Source: CALEMW01 sp964343835
GTDB taxonomy: Bacteria > Krumholzibacteriota > Krumholzibacteriia > LZORAL124-64-63
Length of the DNA stretch: 64,000 nucleotides
Direction: 5' to 3'
NCBI GenBank assembly: GCA_964343835.1
Contig: CAYFKR010000007.1
Span: forward strand, 62,001 to 126,000
The position numbers were made by a program, and so were the translations under genes. This document shows positions 45,538 to 54,129 of this stretch, piece after piece. A model generated the notes under the pieces. The model made no database searches. It was not told the origin of the DNA and saw nothing but the letters and a program-made list of their open reading frames with translations. Within the stretch, counting starts at the first letter, position 1. Each line of letters opens with the position of its first letter.

Positions 45538-45930
45538 ATGAAGCTCAAGATCACCGTCCACGGCGTGGCCTACGAGGTCGACGTGGAGGTCCTGGACGCC
45601 AAGCGCGACGAGTTCGGCCCCACCGGCGCCCTGCCCTCCCTCGGCAACCCGGCACCGGCCGCGGCCGGGCCCGTCTCGGCCCCGACGGCCGCCCCGGCCG
45701 CCCCCGCCGCCTCCGACGGCAGCGGCGTGGTCTCGCCCATCGCCGGCACGGTCATCGAGATCAAGTGCAAGGCCGGCGACGACGTGACCCAGGGCCAGGA
45801 GCTCGTGGTGATGGAGGCCATGAAGATGAACACCTCCATCGCCTCTCCCGGCGCGGGCCGCGTGAAGGCCGTGCTCGTGGCCGCGGGCGACAGCGTGCGC
45901 GAGAACCAGCAGCTCGTCGAGTTCGAGTAG
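45538..45930 (+). CDS. Biotin carboxyl-carrier subunit
   Basis: 130 residues. N-terminal 45 residues (KLKITVHGVAYEVDVEVLD), an Ala/Pro-rich flexible linker (APAAAGPVSAPTAAPAAPA), then a biotinyl domain with the biotin site Lys96 in VMEAMKMNT. It carries CO2 from the carboxyltransferase to the membrane subunit. Three bp before the beta subunit gene. Confidence 0.95.
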   Translation: MKLKITVHGVAYEVDVEVLDAKRDEFGPTGALPSLGNPAPAAAGPVSAPTAAPAAPAASDGSGVVSPIAGTVIEIKCKAGDDVTQGQELVVMEAMKMNTSIASPGAGRVKAVLVAAGDSVRENQQLVEFE

Positions 45931-45933
45931 GCC

Positions 45934-47061
45934 ATGGAAGTGCTCTGGGAATTCCTGCAGGTCGGCGCCGTCGGTAACGCCACGTGGGGCAACCTCGTGA
46001 TGCTCGCGGTGGGCTGCGTCTTCCTCTGGCTCGCTGTGGTCAAGGACTACGAGCCCCTGCTGCTGGTGCCCATCGGCTTCGGCATCCTCGTGGGGAACAT
46101 CCCCTACAGCGAGGGCATGAACATCGGCGTGTACGAGGAGGGGAGCGTCCTCTCGGTGCTCTACCAGGGGGTGAGCAAGGGGTGGTACCCGCCCCTGATC
46201 TTCCTGGGCATCGGCGCGATGACCGACTTCAGCTGCATGCTCTCCAACCCGCGCCTGATCATGCTGGGCGCCGCAGCCCAGGCGGGCATCTTCATCACGT
46301 TCTTCGGGGCCCTGTGGCTGGGGTTCGCCACCAACCAGGCGGCGGCCATCGGCATCATCGGCGGGGCGGACGGGCCCACGGCCATCTTCCTCTCGTCGCA
46401 GCTGGCACCGGAGTTCCTGGGGCCCATCGCCATCGCGGCGTACTCGTACATGGCCCTGGTGCCGGTCATCCAGCCGCCCATCATCAAGCTGCTGACCTCG
46501 CGGGAGGAGCGGCTGATCCGCATGAAGCCGTCACGGCCCGTGAGCAAGCGGCTGCGCATCGTGTTCCCCATCGTGGCCTTCCTGCTGTCGGCGGCCATCG
46601 CGCCCGGCGCCATCACCCTGCTGGGCATGCTCTTCTTCGGCAACCTGCTCAAGGAGAGCGGCGTGACCGAGCGCCTGGCCAAGACGGCCCGCAACGCCCT
46701 GATCGACACCATCACGATCCTGCTCGGCCTGTGCGTGGGCACCAGCACCGACGCCACGGTCTTCCTGACCCCGGCGTCCATCAAGATCTTCGTCCTCGGC
46801 GCGGCGTCCTTCGCCGTGGCCACCGCCTGCGGCGTCCTGTTCGCCAAGCTCATGAACGCCCTGAGCAAGGACCCCATCAACCCCATCATCGGCGCCGCCG
46901 GCGTCTCCGCCGTCCCCGATTCCGCCCGCGTCTGCCAGATGGTCGGCGCTCGCGAGGACCCGCAGAACTTCCTCATCATGCACGCCATGGCCCCCAACGT
47001 GGCCGGCGTGATCGGCTCGGCGGTGGCGGCGGGGGTCTTCCTGTCGAGTCTCCTTCAGTAG
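45934..47061 (+). CDS. Sodium-pumping decarboxylase membrane beta subunit
   Basis: 375 residues with about 9-11 hydrophobic segments. Signature GGADGPTAIF with the sodium/proton-binding Asp, plus NPRLIMLGAAAQAGIF and a C-terminal NFLIMHAMAPNVAG, as in OadB/GcdB/MmdB. It decarboxylates carboxybiotin and couples this to Na+ export. The last 34 bp of the gene are the left outer arm of long inverted repeat 3. Confidence 0.95.
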   Translation: MEVLWEFLQVGAVGNATWGNLVMLAVGCVFLWLAVVKDYEPLLLVPIGFGILVGNIPYSEGMNIGVYEEGSVLSVLYQGVSKGWYPPLIFLGIGAMTDFSCMLSNPRLIMLGAAAQAGIFITFFGALWLGFATNQAAAIGIIGGADGPTAIFLSSQLAPEFLGPIAIAAYSYMALVPVIQPPIIKLLTSREERLIRMKPSRPVSKRLRIVFPIVAFLLSAAIAPGAITLLGMLFFGNLLKESGVTERLAKTARNALIDTITILLGLCVGTSTDATVFLTPASIKIFVLGAASFAVATACGVLFAKLMNALSKDPINPIIGAAGVSAVPDSARVCQMVGAREDPQNFLIMHAMAPNVAGVIGSAVAAGVFLSSLLQ

Positions 47062-47185
47062 GCCGCCACGGACCGACGAACGACGGCCCCGTCCGGACTC
47101 ACCCCTTCGGGAAGTTCGCCTGACGGGGCCGTCGTTCGTCGGTCCGTGACTACCTCGAAGCAGTCTCGACAGGAAGACCCCCGCC
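47028..47185. repeat. Long inverted repeat 3 (tip family B)
   Basis: Inner arms 47067-47093 and 47122-47148 are perfectly complementary (27 bp), with tip 47094-47121. On the minus strand the tip reads CGAACTT-CCCGAAGGG-GTGAGT, almost the same as repeat 5. A second perfect pair of 21 bp (47028-47048 with 47165-47185) includes codons of the decarboxylase beta gene (residues GVFLSS), so the right outer arm is an inverted copy of that gene end. Confidence 0.9.
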
Positions 47186-47194
47186 GACGCCGTC

Positions 47195-47380
47195 GAGTCG
47201 ACCACGCTTCGGCCAGAAAGGGGGGAGAGAGCTGGGGCGGTGTTGGGTTCGGTTCCATACAGGGCCCGACCCGCGACCTTTTGCCTTTCGGGAGTCGGGT
47301 CGGGCCCTGTATGGAACCGAACCCACTACCTCGTCCCGGGTTTGTCCCCCCGCCTTTATGGGCGTAGATTGTCGACTTCG
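47195..47380. repeat. Long inverted repeat 4 (related tip)
   Basis: Inner arms 47244-47273 and 47296-47325 are perfectly complementary over 30 bp. The 22-nt tip 47274-47295 (CGACCTT...GGGAGT) shares its ends with family B and contains CCTTTCGG. The outer arms (about 47195-47243 and 47326-47380) match imperfectly (GTCGAC, CCAnAAAGG blocks). The right outer arm ends at the ribosome binding site of the next gene. With repeat 3 it fills the whole gap 47062-47392. Confidence 0.85.
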
Positions 47381-47392
47381 AAGGAGGTGCGG

Positions 47393-48028
47393 ATGGGCTG
47401 GCTGGAGATCCTGGGGTATGCGGCGTCGGTGCTGGTGGCGGTGTCGCTGACGATGAGTTCGATCGTGCGGCTGCGCGTGCTGAACCTGGTGGGCGCCGCG
47501 GCGTTCGCCGTGTACGGCTGGTTCACCGGGGCGTACCCGGTGCTGGCGGTGAACGGGTTCATCGCGGTGGTGAACGTGGTGTTCCTGATGCGGATGCGGC
47601 GTCTGGACGAGGCCTTCGAGCTGCTGGAGATCAGCCGCCCCGACAACCGCTATCTCCAGAGCTTCCTGGACCACCACGCCGCCGACATCGCGGGCTTCTT
47701 CCCCTGCTTCGAGCGGCAGCGCCTCGAGGGCGCCCGCATCGTCTTCATTCTCCGCGACATGCTGCCGGTGGGCCTGGTGGTCTGCCGGGAGAACGGCGAC
47801 GACGTCGACATCGAACTCGACTACGTGATCCCCAGTCACCGCGACTTCCGCTGCGCCCGCTACTTCTACGACGTCTTCGGCGCCGACTACGCCGCCCGCG
47901 GCCTCCGCTCCTTCCGCGCCCACGCCGCCGCCCCCCAGCACCACCACTACCTCCGCCGCCTTGATTTCAAGCCTGCGCAGGATCTAGGCGACGGCTTCTA
48001 CCACCTCACCCTCGCTCCCAACGAGTAA
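47393..48028 (+). CDS. YgjV-like membrane protein
   Basis: 211 residues. Residues 1-75 contain three membrane helices (LEILGYAASVLVAVSLTM, LNLVGAAAFAVYGWFTGAYP, LAVNGFIAVVNVVFLMRM), the pattern of E. coli YgjV. Residues 85-211 are soluble (FLDHHAADIAGFFPCF, GLVVCRENGDDVDIELDYVIP, DFRCARYFYDVFG), vaguely acyltransferase-like. Function unknown. The ribosome binding site AAGGAGGTG is ideal. Long inverted repeats flank it on both sides. Confidence 0.7.
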   Translation: MGWLEILGYAASVLVAVSLTMSSIVRLRVLNLVGAAAFAVYGWFTGAYPVLAVNGFIAVVNVVFLMRMRRLDEAFELLEISRPDNRYLQSFLDHHAADIAGFFPCFERQRLEGARIVFILRDMLPVGLVVCRENGDDVDIELDYVIPSHRDFRCARYFYDVFGADYAARGLRSFRAHAAAPQHHHYLRRLDFKPAQDLGDGFYHLTLAPNE

Positions 48029-48029
48029 A

Positions 48030-48245
48030 GGGGAGCGGAAACCCGCTCCCCGTCCTCTTTGCGGTGTAGTTCCCCGTTCGACGACTGCAGCGTGGCGGCG
48101 ACCCGAAGAAAGACCCTGCCGTCTGGCGAACTTTCCGAAGGGTGAGTCCAGACGGCAGGGTCTTTCTTCGGGTCGCCACCTCGGCGTAGTCGTCGAACGG
48201 GGAAGTATGCGGGATACGAGAACGGGGAGCGCGTTTGCGCTCCCC
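48030..48245. repeat. Long inverted repeat 5 (tip family B) with terminal terminator hairpins
   Basis: Inner arms 48097-48126 and 48148-48177 are perfect over 30 bp. The 21-nt tip 48127-48147 has CGAACTT...CCGAAGG...TGAGT. A second perfect pair is TTCCCCGTTCGACGACT (48070-48086 with 48188-48204). The outermost arms are themselves hairpins and inverted copies of each other: GGGGAGCGG/CCGCTCCCC (48030-48051) and GGGGAGCGC/GCGCTCCCC (48224-48245), probable terminators of the two convergent genes. Confidence 0.9.
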
Positions 48246-48280
48246 GCCTCGGCTGTCAGGCTGCGTCGAGAGAAGATGGC

Positions 48281-50521
48281 CTAGAAGCCCACCGTCATCC
48301 CGGCGCTGTAGACGGTGATGTTCCCGTCCTGGTCTCCGTAGGTGTACGGCTGGTCGTCGGTCAGGTCCATGGTGGTGACCGACGTGTAGAGCCGCGTGCC
48401 TTCGTCGACCAGGAAGGACATCCCGTAGGTCAACTCGAACAGGGTGAAGTCGAGGTCGCTGTAGCCATTGGTCAGGCTGTAGTCCAGGTCCTGGTTGGGC
48501 ACGGTGCCGCCGGGAGCTTCCAGCACTCCGAGGTCGGAGAAGCTGCCTTCGCTCTTCGTGTAGGCGCCGTCCATGTAGAACCGGAACCGCTCGCTCGCGT
48601 TCAGCATGGCGTTGAAGAACACGACGCTGAACTCGTTCGTGTAATCCATGTTCGACTCGGCCGAGTCGAAGTGCTCGGGCTCCGTACCGGAGCCCTCGAT
48701 GTGGCCCGCTCAGCCGCCGAAGAGCGGCGGGCAGAACAGGGCGTTCGACTCGACCTTGTTGAAGGAGTAGCCCATGGTCATCGTCAGCTTGTCGTTGGGG
48801 GCGATCCAGAGGTTCGCACCCGGCGACAGGACCGTGCGCTCGAACGAGTAGCTGTTCAGGTCCTCGTTCTTCTCGTCGGCCACGTTGACGTAGGCGTTCA
48901 GGGCCACGCGGGGCGACACCTGGTACGACGTCCTGGCGGCGATCCTGTGCGACGCGCTGGGCAGCGACGTTGCGTTGCCCACCCGCTCGCGCTGGAAGTA
49001 GTACACGAAGCCGTTGCCGGTCAGGCTGTGGCCGTCCTCGTGCAGGCCCTCCTCGCAGATGCCGTGCACGTTCATGAACGGCTGATCCACGGTGGTGAAG
49101 GTGTACTGCACGTTGGCGTTGCCCTTGCGGCCGAAACGGGTGCGCCAGGAGGCGCGGAAGCGGTCCGTGGTGGTCTCGTTGGCGATCGCCTCCGAGGGGA
49201 CCATCACGTCGCCTTCTTCCGTGTAGTAGTACGTCGTCTGGGTCTGGTTCATGGCGTCACGGTCAACGACCTTGTGGCGCCAGTCCGCAGTCAGGGTCGA
49301 CTTGCCCAGCTTCGTGCGGTAGGCCAGATCGGCCTGCAGGACCTTGCGGTTGGCCGCGGAGATCCGCGTCCAGTCGAAGTCCTGGCCGCCGCCGGGCCGG
49401 TTGTCGCGGAACGGGGTCAGGTCGACGAACGCGTCGTCGGCCTTGACCTCGTACATCAGGGCACGGGCCGTGATGCGCGTCGTCCGGTTCGGACGGGCGA
49501 CCCAGCCGGCCGCGTACGCGTCGAAGTCCGAGGACAACATGTTGTTCATGTTCTCGACGCGGTTGTGGCTGTACGAGCCCTTGACGAGGTTCTTGTCGTT
49601 GACGTCGACCTTCAGCCCGAACTGGTGGCTGCGCTTCTCCGTCGTGGCGCCCACCGCGTACGGCAGGGTCACGTCGTGGAAGTTCAGTCGGGAGCCGAAC
49701 TCGACGACGTAGTTCGCCGGCGGGTCGGCCCACGTCCCGCCGCGGGCGGGGTGCTGGGCACGGGTCCAGGTGCGGGAGTTCGGATCGGTGTAATCCGTGA
49801 AGTCCTGCGCCTCGAACTCGTAGTTGAAGGTCAGGTTGTTCATGGTCCCCTCGGAGCCCACGGCGAAGGTCCGCGTCTGCTCGTTGACCTCGCGACGGTT
49901 GCTCTCCACGTGGCAGGTGGCGCAATGGTCGAGGGTCAACGACTGCTTCCAGCCGCTCTTGTGCTGGTCGCTGTAGCGGACGTAGATCTTGCCGTTGTCC
50001 ACGCCGGTCAGGTCGTAGGACAGGTCTCCGCTCATCTTGGAGTAGTCGAGCCAGTAACGGCCCATGGGGTCCATGTCGTGGTGGTACACCTGCTTGCCGC
50101 CTGGCAGCGGGTCGCCTCCCTCGGGGTTGGGGAGGCCTTCCCTGGCCTGGAGGTTCAACAGGCGATCGTGGTCCAGGTGATGGACGAACGACTGGTAGCC
50201 GAAGCTCGCGGACACGCGGCCGGCGGACTTGAGATCGAGTCCGAAGGCCTTGGTGTCCTTGTCGCGGTAGTATCCGTACAGATCGAACAGGGTGGTCTTC
50301 GTGGCTCCGCCGAGCTTGAAAAAGGCATGCGCCTGGAATTCCTCGGCATTGGAATCGCTGAAGTACTCTCCCACCTTGTCGAACTGATCGGTGAACTCCG
50401 TGTAATGAGCCCCGACGACGGACTTGCCCGTCAGGACGGGCGTGTCCTCCCCAGCCAACGCCGCCACGGACCAGGCCAAAAGGCCGATCACCGTGATGGT
50501 GGTGAGGATCGATCGGTTCAT
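48281..50521 (-). CDS. MtrB/PioB-like outer-membrane barrel, CxxCH-containing, probable selenoprotein (in-frame UGA)
   Basis: 746 codons if the TGA at 48712-48710 is read as selenocysteine (residue 604, context CPPLFGG-U-AGHIEG). The frame continues without a shift for 142 further codons that end like a barrel (ITVYSAGMTVGF). A SECIS-like hairpin follows the TGA. Signal peptide (ITVIGLLAWSVAALA), one heme site CATCH (residues 200-204), then many amphipathic strands (YHHDMDPMGRYWLDYSKM). From memory, it matches the 'GSU2204 family CXXCH-containing (seleno)protein', found beside GSU2203-type decaheme cytochromes. The start at 50521 follows AGAGG. It likely houses electron transfer across the outer membrane. 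Confidence 0.85.
48677..48712 (-). promoter_or_regulatory. UGA codon and SECIS-like hairpin 1
   Basis: On the minus strand, TGA (48712-48710), 14 nt, then an 8-bp perfect stem GGGCTCCG/CGGAGCCC with loop GTA. The loop starts 22 nt after the UGA and begins with G, within the bacterial SECIS rule (16-37 nt, G in the first two loop bases). Confidence 0.75.
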
Positions 50522-50576
50522 TTCCAACCTCTTCGGGTCGGGTCCGGAGCCGGGCCCGACGGCCCGGCCGCGAACG

Positions 50577-51569
50577 TTAACGGTTCAGAGCCCGTCCCTG
50601 ACCAGGGATGGACTGCGACGGCAGATCGGTGCCGTGCACGGACGAGTGGCACTGGGTGCACTTGGTCAGCATGGTGGCCTTGAAGCTGTCGGAGTGGGAC
50701 TCGTTGGTCCACCCCTCGTAGCCGGGCCAGCCCGTGTCCTCGCCGTACGTGTCGACGTCCCAGTTGCGACTGGGGATGTCGAACTCGCCGGTGGCGGACA
50801 TGAGCGCCGAGTGGAAGTGCGGCTGGTGGCACTGCAGGCACAGGAACGGCTCGTTCTGGACCAGCAGGTTGTTCGCCACGGTGCCGTGCGGGTCGTGACA
50901 GATCATGCAGTTTTCTTCGACAGGTGAGTGCTCGAAGATGAACGGACCGCGGTGCTGGGTGTGGCACTCGAGGCAGAGCTCGCGCGCCGGCTCACCCGGC
51001 ATCAGGCCGGTGAAGTTGTCGCCGTGGACGTTGTGGCAGTCCGTGCAGGCCATGAACCCCTCCTTGACGGGGTGATGGCTCGGCAGGGACATGTTGCCCT
51101 TCTTGTCCTGGTGACACGAGAAGCAGAGCTTCTCCTGGGACTCCACCAGCATCCCGCCGCCGTGGATCGAGTGGCAGCTCACGCAGGCCACGTCGCCCAT
51201 GGCGTGGGGACCGGTGTGCCAGTCGAGCGTCACGCCCGTCTTGTGACATTCGAGACAGCCGTCGTTGGCGGCCTCGCCCATGTCCGCGACGGGAACGACG
51301 ATCATGGCGGGATCCTCGTCTTCGACATGCTTTTCGCCGGGGCCGTGACAGGTCTCACAACCCTTGGCGTCGGTCGGGTACTGGTAGTCGGCAAGTCGGC
51401 CGTGGACGTTCGACATCATCTTGGCGCCCACGTCGTCGTGGCACTCCAGACAAGTCTCCGTCCCGACGTAACCCGCCGCCGCCCATGCGACCGAGGCGGC
51501 CAGAAGTCCGGCCATCCCCAGCAACACAGGCACCAAGGCGGCGAGCCTGGGAATGGTACAGCGCTTCAT
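50577..51569 (-). CDS. Periplasmic decaheme c-type cytochrome (DmsE/GSU2203-like)
   Basis: 330 residues with signal peptide (LAALVPVLLGMAGLLAASVAWA). Exactly ten CxxCH heme-binding motifs: CLECH, CETCH, CLECH, CVSCH, CFSCH, CTDCH, CLECH, CMICH, CLQCH, CTQCH, with regularly spaced distal His. It is the usual partner of MtrB/PioB-like barrels and passes electrons from the inner-membrane oxidase outward. The start is ATG 51569 (GAGAG upstream); the GTG at 51578 is adjacent to AAAGG and unlikely. 55 bp upstream of the barrel gene, so co-transcribed. Confidence 0.93.
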   Translation of the reverse strand: MKRCTIPRLAALVPVLLGMAGLLAASVAWAAAGYVGTETCLECHDDVGAKMMSNVHGRLADYQYPTDAKGCETCHGPGEKHVEDEDPAMIVVPVADMGEAANDGCLECHKTGVTLDWHTGPHAMGDVACVSCHSIHGGGMLVESQEKLCFSCHQDKKGNMSLPSHHPVKEGFMACTDCHNVHGDNFTGLMPGEPARELCLECHTQHRGPFIFEHSPVEENCMICHDPHGTVANNLLVQNEPFLCLQCHQPHFHSALMSATGEFDIPSRNWDVDTYGEDTGWPGYEGWTNESHSDSFKATMLTKCTQCHSSVHGTDLPSQSIPGQGRALNR

Positions 51570-52070
51570 GACTCTCACCCTTTCTGAGGTAGTTCCTCCG
51601 GACCGTGAGGTCCGATCGAGTTGAACATCCGGCGTCCATCGTGACAGCTCGATGACAACCGGTAAGCCGGAGCTGACAATCCTCCTCGCTGGTGTCGGCG
51701 AGCGCTCCGGGAGGGTTCGCCGACGGATTGGAAGGTCCAGGTTGTCACAACGTTAACGAATCCTAACTACCGCTCCACGTGGTGTCAACGGGAGAAATGC
51801 GATAACTCGTTGAAATGAAAAGAGATGAAGTGATATTCGATCTCAACTCCAGCAGGGCTTAACCTGTTATCGAATAACACGATAGAAAATGGGATATTTA
51901 CCGGGCGATATAATGGGATATATATGAATAGTCTATATCAGAACCAATCGCGAAACTCCGTAATTCCCACAACTGCAATAGTATATGTGGAATCGAACTT
52001 GATTTCGCAGTACGATCGGCTCACATAGGACGGGATCAACGAGTTCCGCAATTCATGTGGGAGGGCCCCG
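51570..52070. other. 501-bp divergent intergenic region, AT-rich in part
   Basis: Between the decaheme (minus) and cytochrome c-b (plus) genes. The first part holds TGACAGCTCGATGAC (51642-51656), nearly identical to a site upstream of the tetraheme gene. From about 51745 to 52030 the DNA is strikingly AT-rich: TATAAT (51909-51914), repeated GGGATAT, the palindrome GTTAT-CGA-ATAAC near 51875, and GATATA/TATATC. It probably contains the promoters and regulator sites of both operons. No convincing gene is present. Confidence 0.6.
51642..51656 (-). promoter_or_regulatory. Shared 15-bp site upstream of the decaheme gene
   Basis: TGACAGCTCGATGAC; 13 of 15 bases match the site at 54771-54785. Consensus TGACARCTCSATGAC. 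Possible binding site of a common activator of cytochrome genes. Confidence 0.5.
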
Positions 52071-54044
52071 ATGCCGCTGCGTGTCTTGACCGCCTTGTTC
52101 GCGACCCTGGTCTTCGTCTCCGCACCCGTCCTGTCCCAGGACTTCACCAGCGAGGACTGCGCCGATTGCCACACCGACTCCGGGGGCGACCCCGTCGAGG
52201 TCACCCTCGAACACATGGTCGGCGGTGTGCATGAGGACCTCGAATGCATGGACTGCCATGTGGACATCGGGGACCTGCCCCACGACGACGTGCTGGCGCC
52301 GGCCGACTGCTCGGGCTGCCACGACGACGTCACGGAGATCTACACGGTCCACGGCCGGGGCGTGGTCGGGGAGTCCAAGTACATTCCGGGCTGCGCCGAC
52401 TGCCACGGCACCCACAGGATCCTGCCGTCCACCGACCGGCATGCCCTGACCAACCCGATCAACCTGCCCAACACGTGCGGCTCGTGCCACGAGGACTCGA
52501 CCCTGATCGAGGACCTCCACATCAAGTTCAAGCACCCGATCCGCGTGTACAGCATGAGCATCCACGGCCGGGCCACGGCCGGCGGCCTGTACCAGGCGGC
52601 GAGCTGCAACGACTGCCACTCCACCGGAGGCAGCGCCCACCGCATCCTGCCGCCCAGCGATCCCGAGTCGTCCATCGCCCACTTCAACATCCACGAGACC
52701 TGCGGCCAGTGCCACAACGCCATCTCCCAGGACTACCTGATCGGCGTTCACGGCCAGCTCATGGAGCGCGGCGAGGTGGACACGCCCACCTGTACGAGCT
52801 GCCACGGTGAGCACGGTATTCTGCCCACGGAGGACTCGCGGTCGCCGGTGAGCGCCAACCGCCTGGCCGAGGCCACCTGTACGCCCTGCCACGAGTCGGC
52901 GGCCCTGAACGAGAAGTACGACCTGCCCACCGGGCGCCTGCAGTCGTTCGTGGATTCGTATCACGGCCTGAAGAGCATGGCGGGCGACCGCAGCGTGGCC
53001 AACTGCGCCTCCTGCCACGGCGCCCACCTGATTCTGCCGTCCGACGACGAGCGTTCGTCCGTGAACCCGGCCAACCTCCAGCGGACTTGCGGTCACTGCC
53101 ACCAGGGCATCAACGAGGACGTGGCCCGCCAGCCCATCCACGAGACGGCCACCGGTCACCGCACCGGTATCGCCGCCCTGGTCAAGACCATCTACCTGAT
53201 CCTGATCTTCGCCGTGATCGGCGGCATGGTGCTGCACTGGGTCATCGACCTGATCAAGCAGATCAACCGCGTGATCCACAAGACCCCCCAGGTCCGCCGC
53301 ATGTTCCCCGGCGAGGTCTTCCAGCACTCGGTGCTGGCCATCTCGTTCACGGTGTTGGTGGTGACGGGATTCTCGCTGAGGTTCTACGACTCCTGGTGGA
53401 GCCACCTGATGTTCGGACGCGAGGGCGGCTACGCCGTGCGCGGCATCATCCACCGCGGCGCCGCCGTGCTGATGATCTTCGGCGCGATCTGGCACACCCT
53501 GTACATCAGCCTCACGGCCCGCGGACGCGAGTTCATCAAGGACATGGTTCCGACCCTGAACGACGCCGTCCAGTTCTTCCAGAAGATGCGCTACAACGTG
53601 GGCCTCTCGAAGGAGCAGCCCAACTTCGGCCGCTTCACCTACGTGGAGAAGGCCGAGTACTGGGCGCTGATCTGGGGCACGGTCGTGATGGTCATCACCG
53701 GCTTCGCCCTGTGGTACGACAACGAGGTCGTGCGCCACGTGCCCCGCGGCTTCCTGGACGTCATGCTGGTGATCCACTACTACGAGGCCTGGCTGGCGTT
53801 CCTGGCGATCCTGGTCTGGCACATGTACGCCACGGTGTTCAACCCCGAGGTCTACCCCATGAACCCGTCCTGGATCCACGGCATGATGCCCCAGGACATG
53901 TACGAGCACGAGCATCCGGGCGTGGAGCTGGTGGAGCAGCGCCACGTGGTGAGGACGCGGGTGCCGGTGGACAGCACGGTCATGGAGGGACGGGAGATCG
54001 TGGAGGGAACGTCCCGCCGGAGGGACCACCCCACGGACAAGTAG
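52071..54044 (+). CDS. Multiheme cytochrome c (11 hemes) fused to di-heme cytochrome b
   Basis: 657 residues. Signal peptide (LTALFATLVFVSAPVLS). Residues 25-355 carry eleven CxxCH motifs (CADCH, CMDCH, CSGCH, CADCH, CGSCH, CNDCH, CGQCH, CTSCH, CTPCH, CASCH, CGHCH). Residues 370-620 hold about five transmembrane helices with the His pairs of a membrane cytochrome b (FQHSVLAIS, IIHRGAAVLMIFGAIWHTLYI, VIHYYEAWLAFLAILVWHMY). The order resembles CbcL of Geobacter, an inner-membrane quinol oxidase for low-potential extracellular electron transfer. It would oxidise menaquinol and feed the periplasmic cytochromes. Ribosome binding site GGGAGG. Confidence 0.9.
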   Translation: MPLRVLTALFATLVFVSAPVLSQDFTSEDCADCHTDSGGDPVEVTLEHMVGGVHEDLECMDCHVDIGDLPHDDVLAPADCSGCHDDVTEIYTVHGRGVVGESKYIPGCADCHGTHRILPSTDRHALTNPINLPNTCGSCHEDSTLIEDLHIKFKHPIRVYSMSIHGRATAGGLYQAASCNDCHSTGGSAHRILPPSDPESSIAHFNIHETCGQCHNAISQDYLIGVHGQLMERGEVDTPTCTSCHGEHGILPTEDSRSPVSANRLAEATCTPCHESAALNEKYDLPTGRLQSFVDSYHGLKSMAGDRSVANCASCHGAHLILPSDDERSSVNPANLQRTCGHCHQGINEDVARQPIHETATGHRTGIAALVKTIYLILIFAVIGGMVLHWVIDLIKQINRVIHKTPQVRRMFPGEVFQHSVLAISFTVLVVTGFSLRFYDSWWSHLMFGREGGYAVRGIIHRGAAVLMIFGAIWHTLYISLTARGREFIKDMVPTLNDAVQFFQKMRYNVGLSKEQPNFGRFTYVEKAEYWALIWGTVVMVITGFALWYDNEVVRHVPRGFLDVMLVIHYYEAWLAFLAILVWHMYATVFNPEVYPMNPSWIHGMMPQDMYEHEHPGVELVEQRHVVRTRVPVDSTVMEGREIVEGTSRRRDHPTDK

Positions 54045-54074
54045 CCCGACCCGCCGGACATCACGGAGATGAAA

Positions 54075-54104
54075 GAAGGCCCTCGGCGATCGCCGGGGGC
54101 CTTC
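54075..54104. terminator. Bidirectional terminator between cytochrome genes
   Basis: GAAGGCCCTCGGCG and CGCCGGGGGCCTTC pair over 14 bp with one wobble and a 2-nt centre, between the convergent genes ending at 54044 and 54130. Confidence 0.75.
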
Positions 54105-54129
54105 TCCGTTCGGCGGGTGCCGATATCGT

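Noticed and set aside
47028..48245. Long inverted repeats as insertion sequences or MITEs
   Set aside because: No transposase is nearby, no target-site duplication was seen, and the stems differ between copies, unlike terminal inverted repeats of one element.
48649..48712. Frameshift or pseudogene explanation for the barrel gene
   Set aside because: The frame does not shift; one TGA alone interrupts it, barrel-like sequence continues, and a SECIS-like hairpin follows. Kept as a selenoprotein, with the pseudogene as the alternative.
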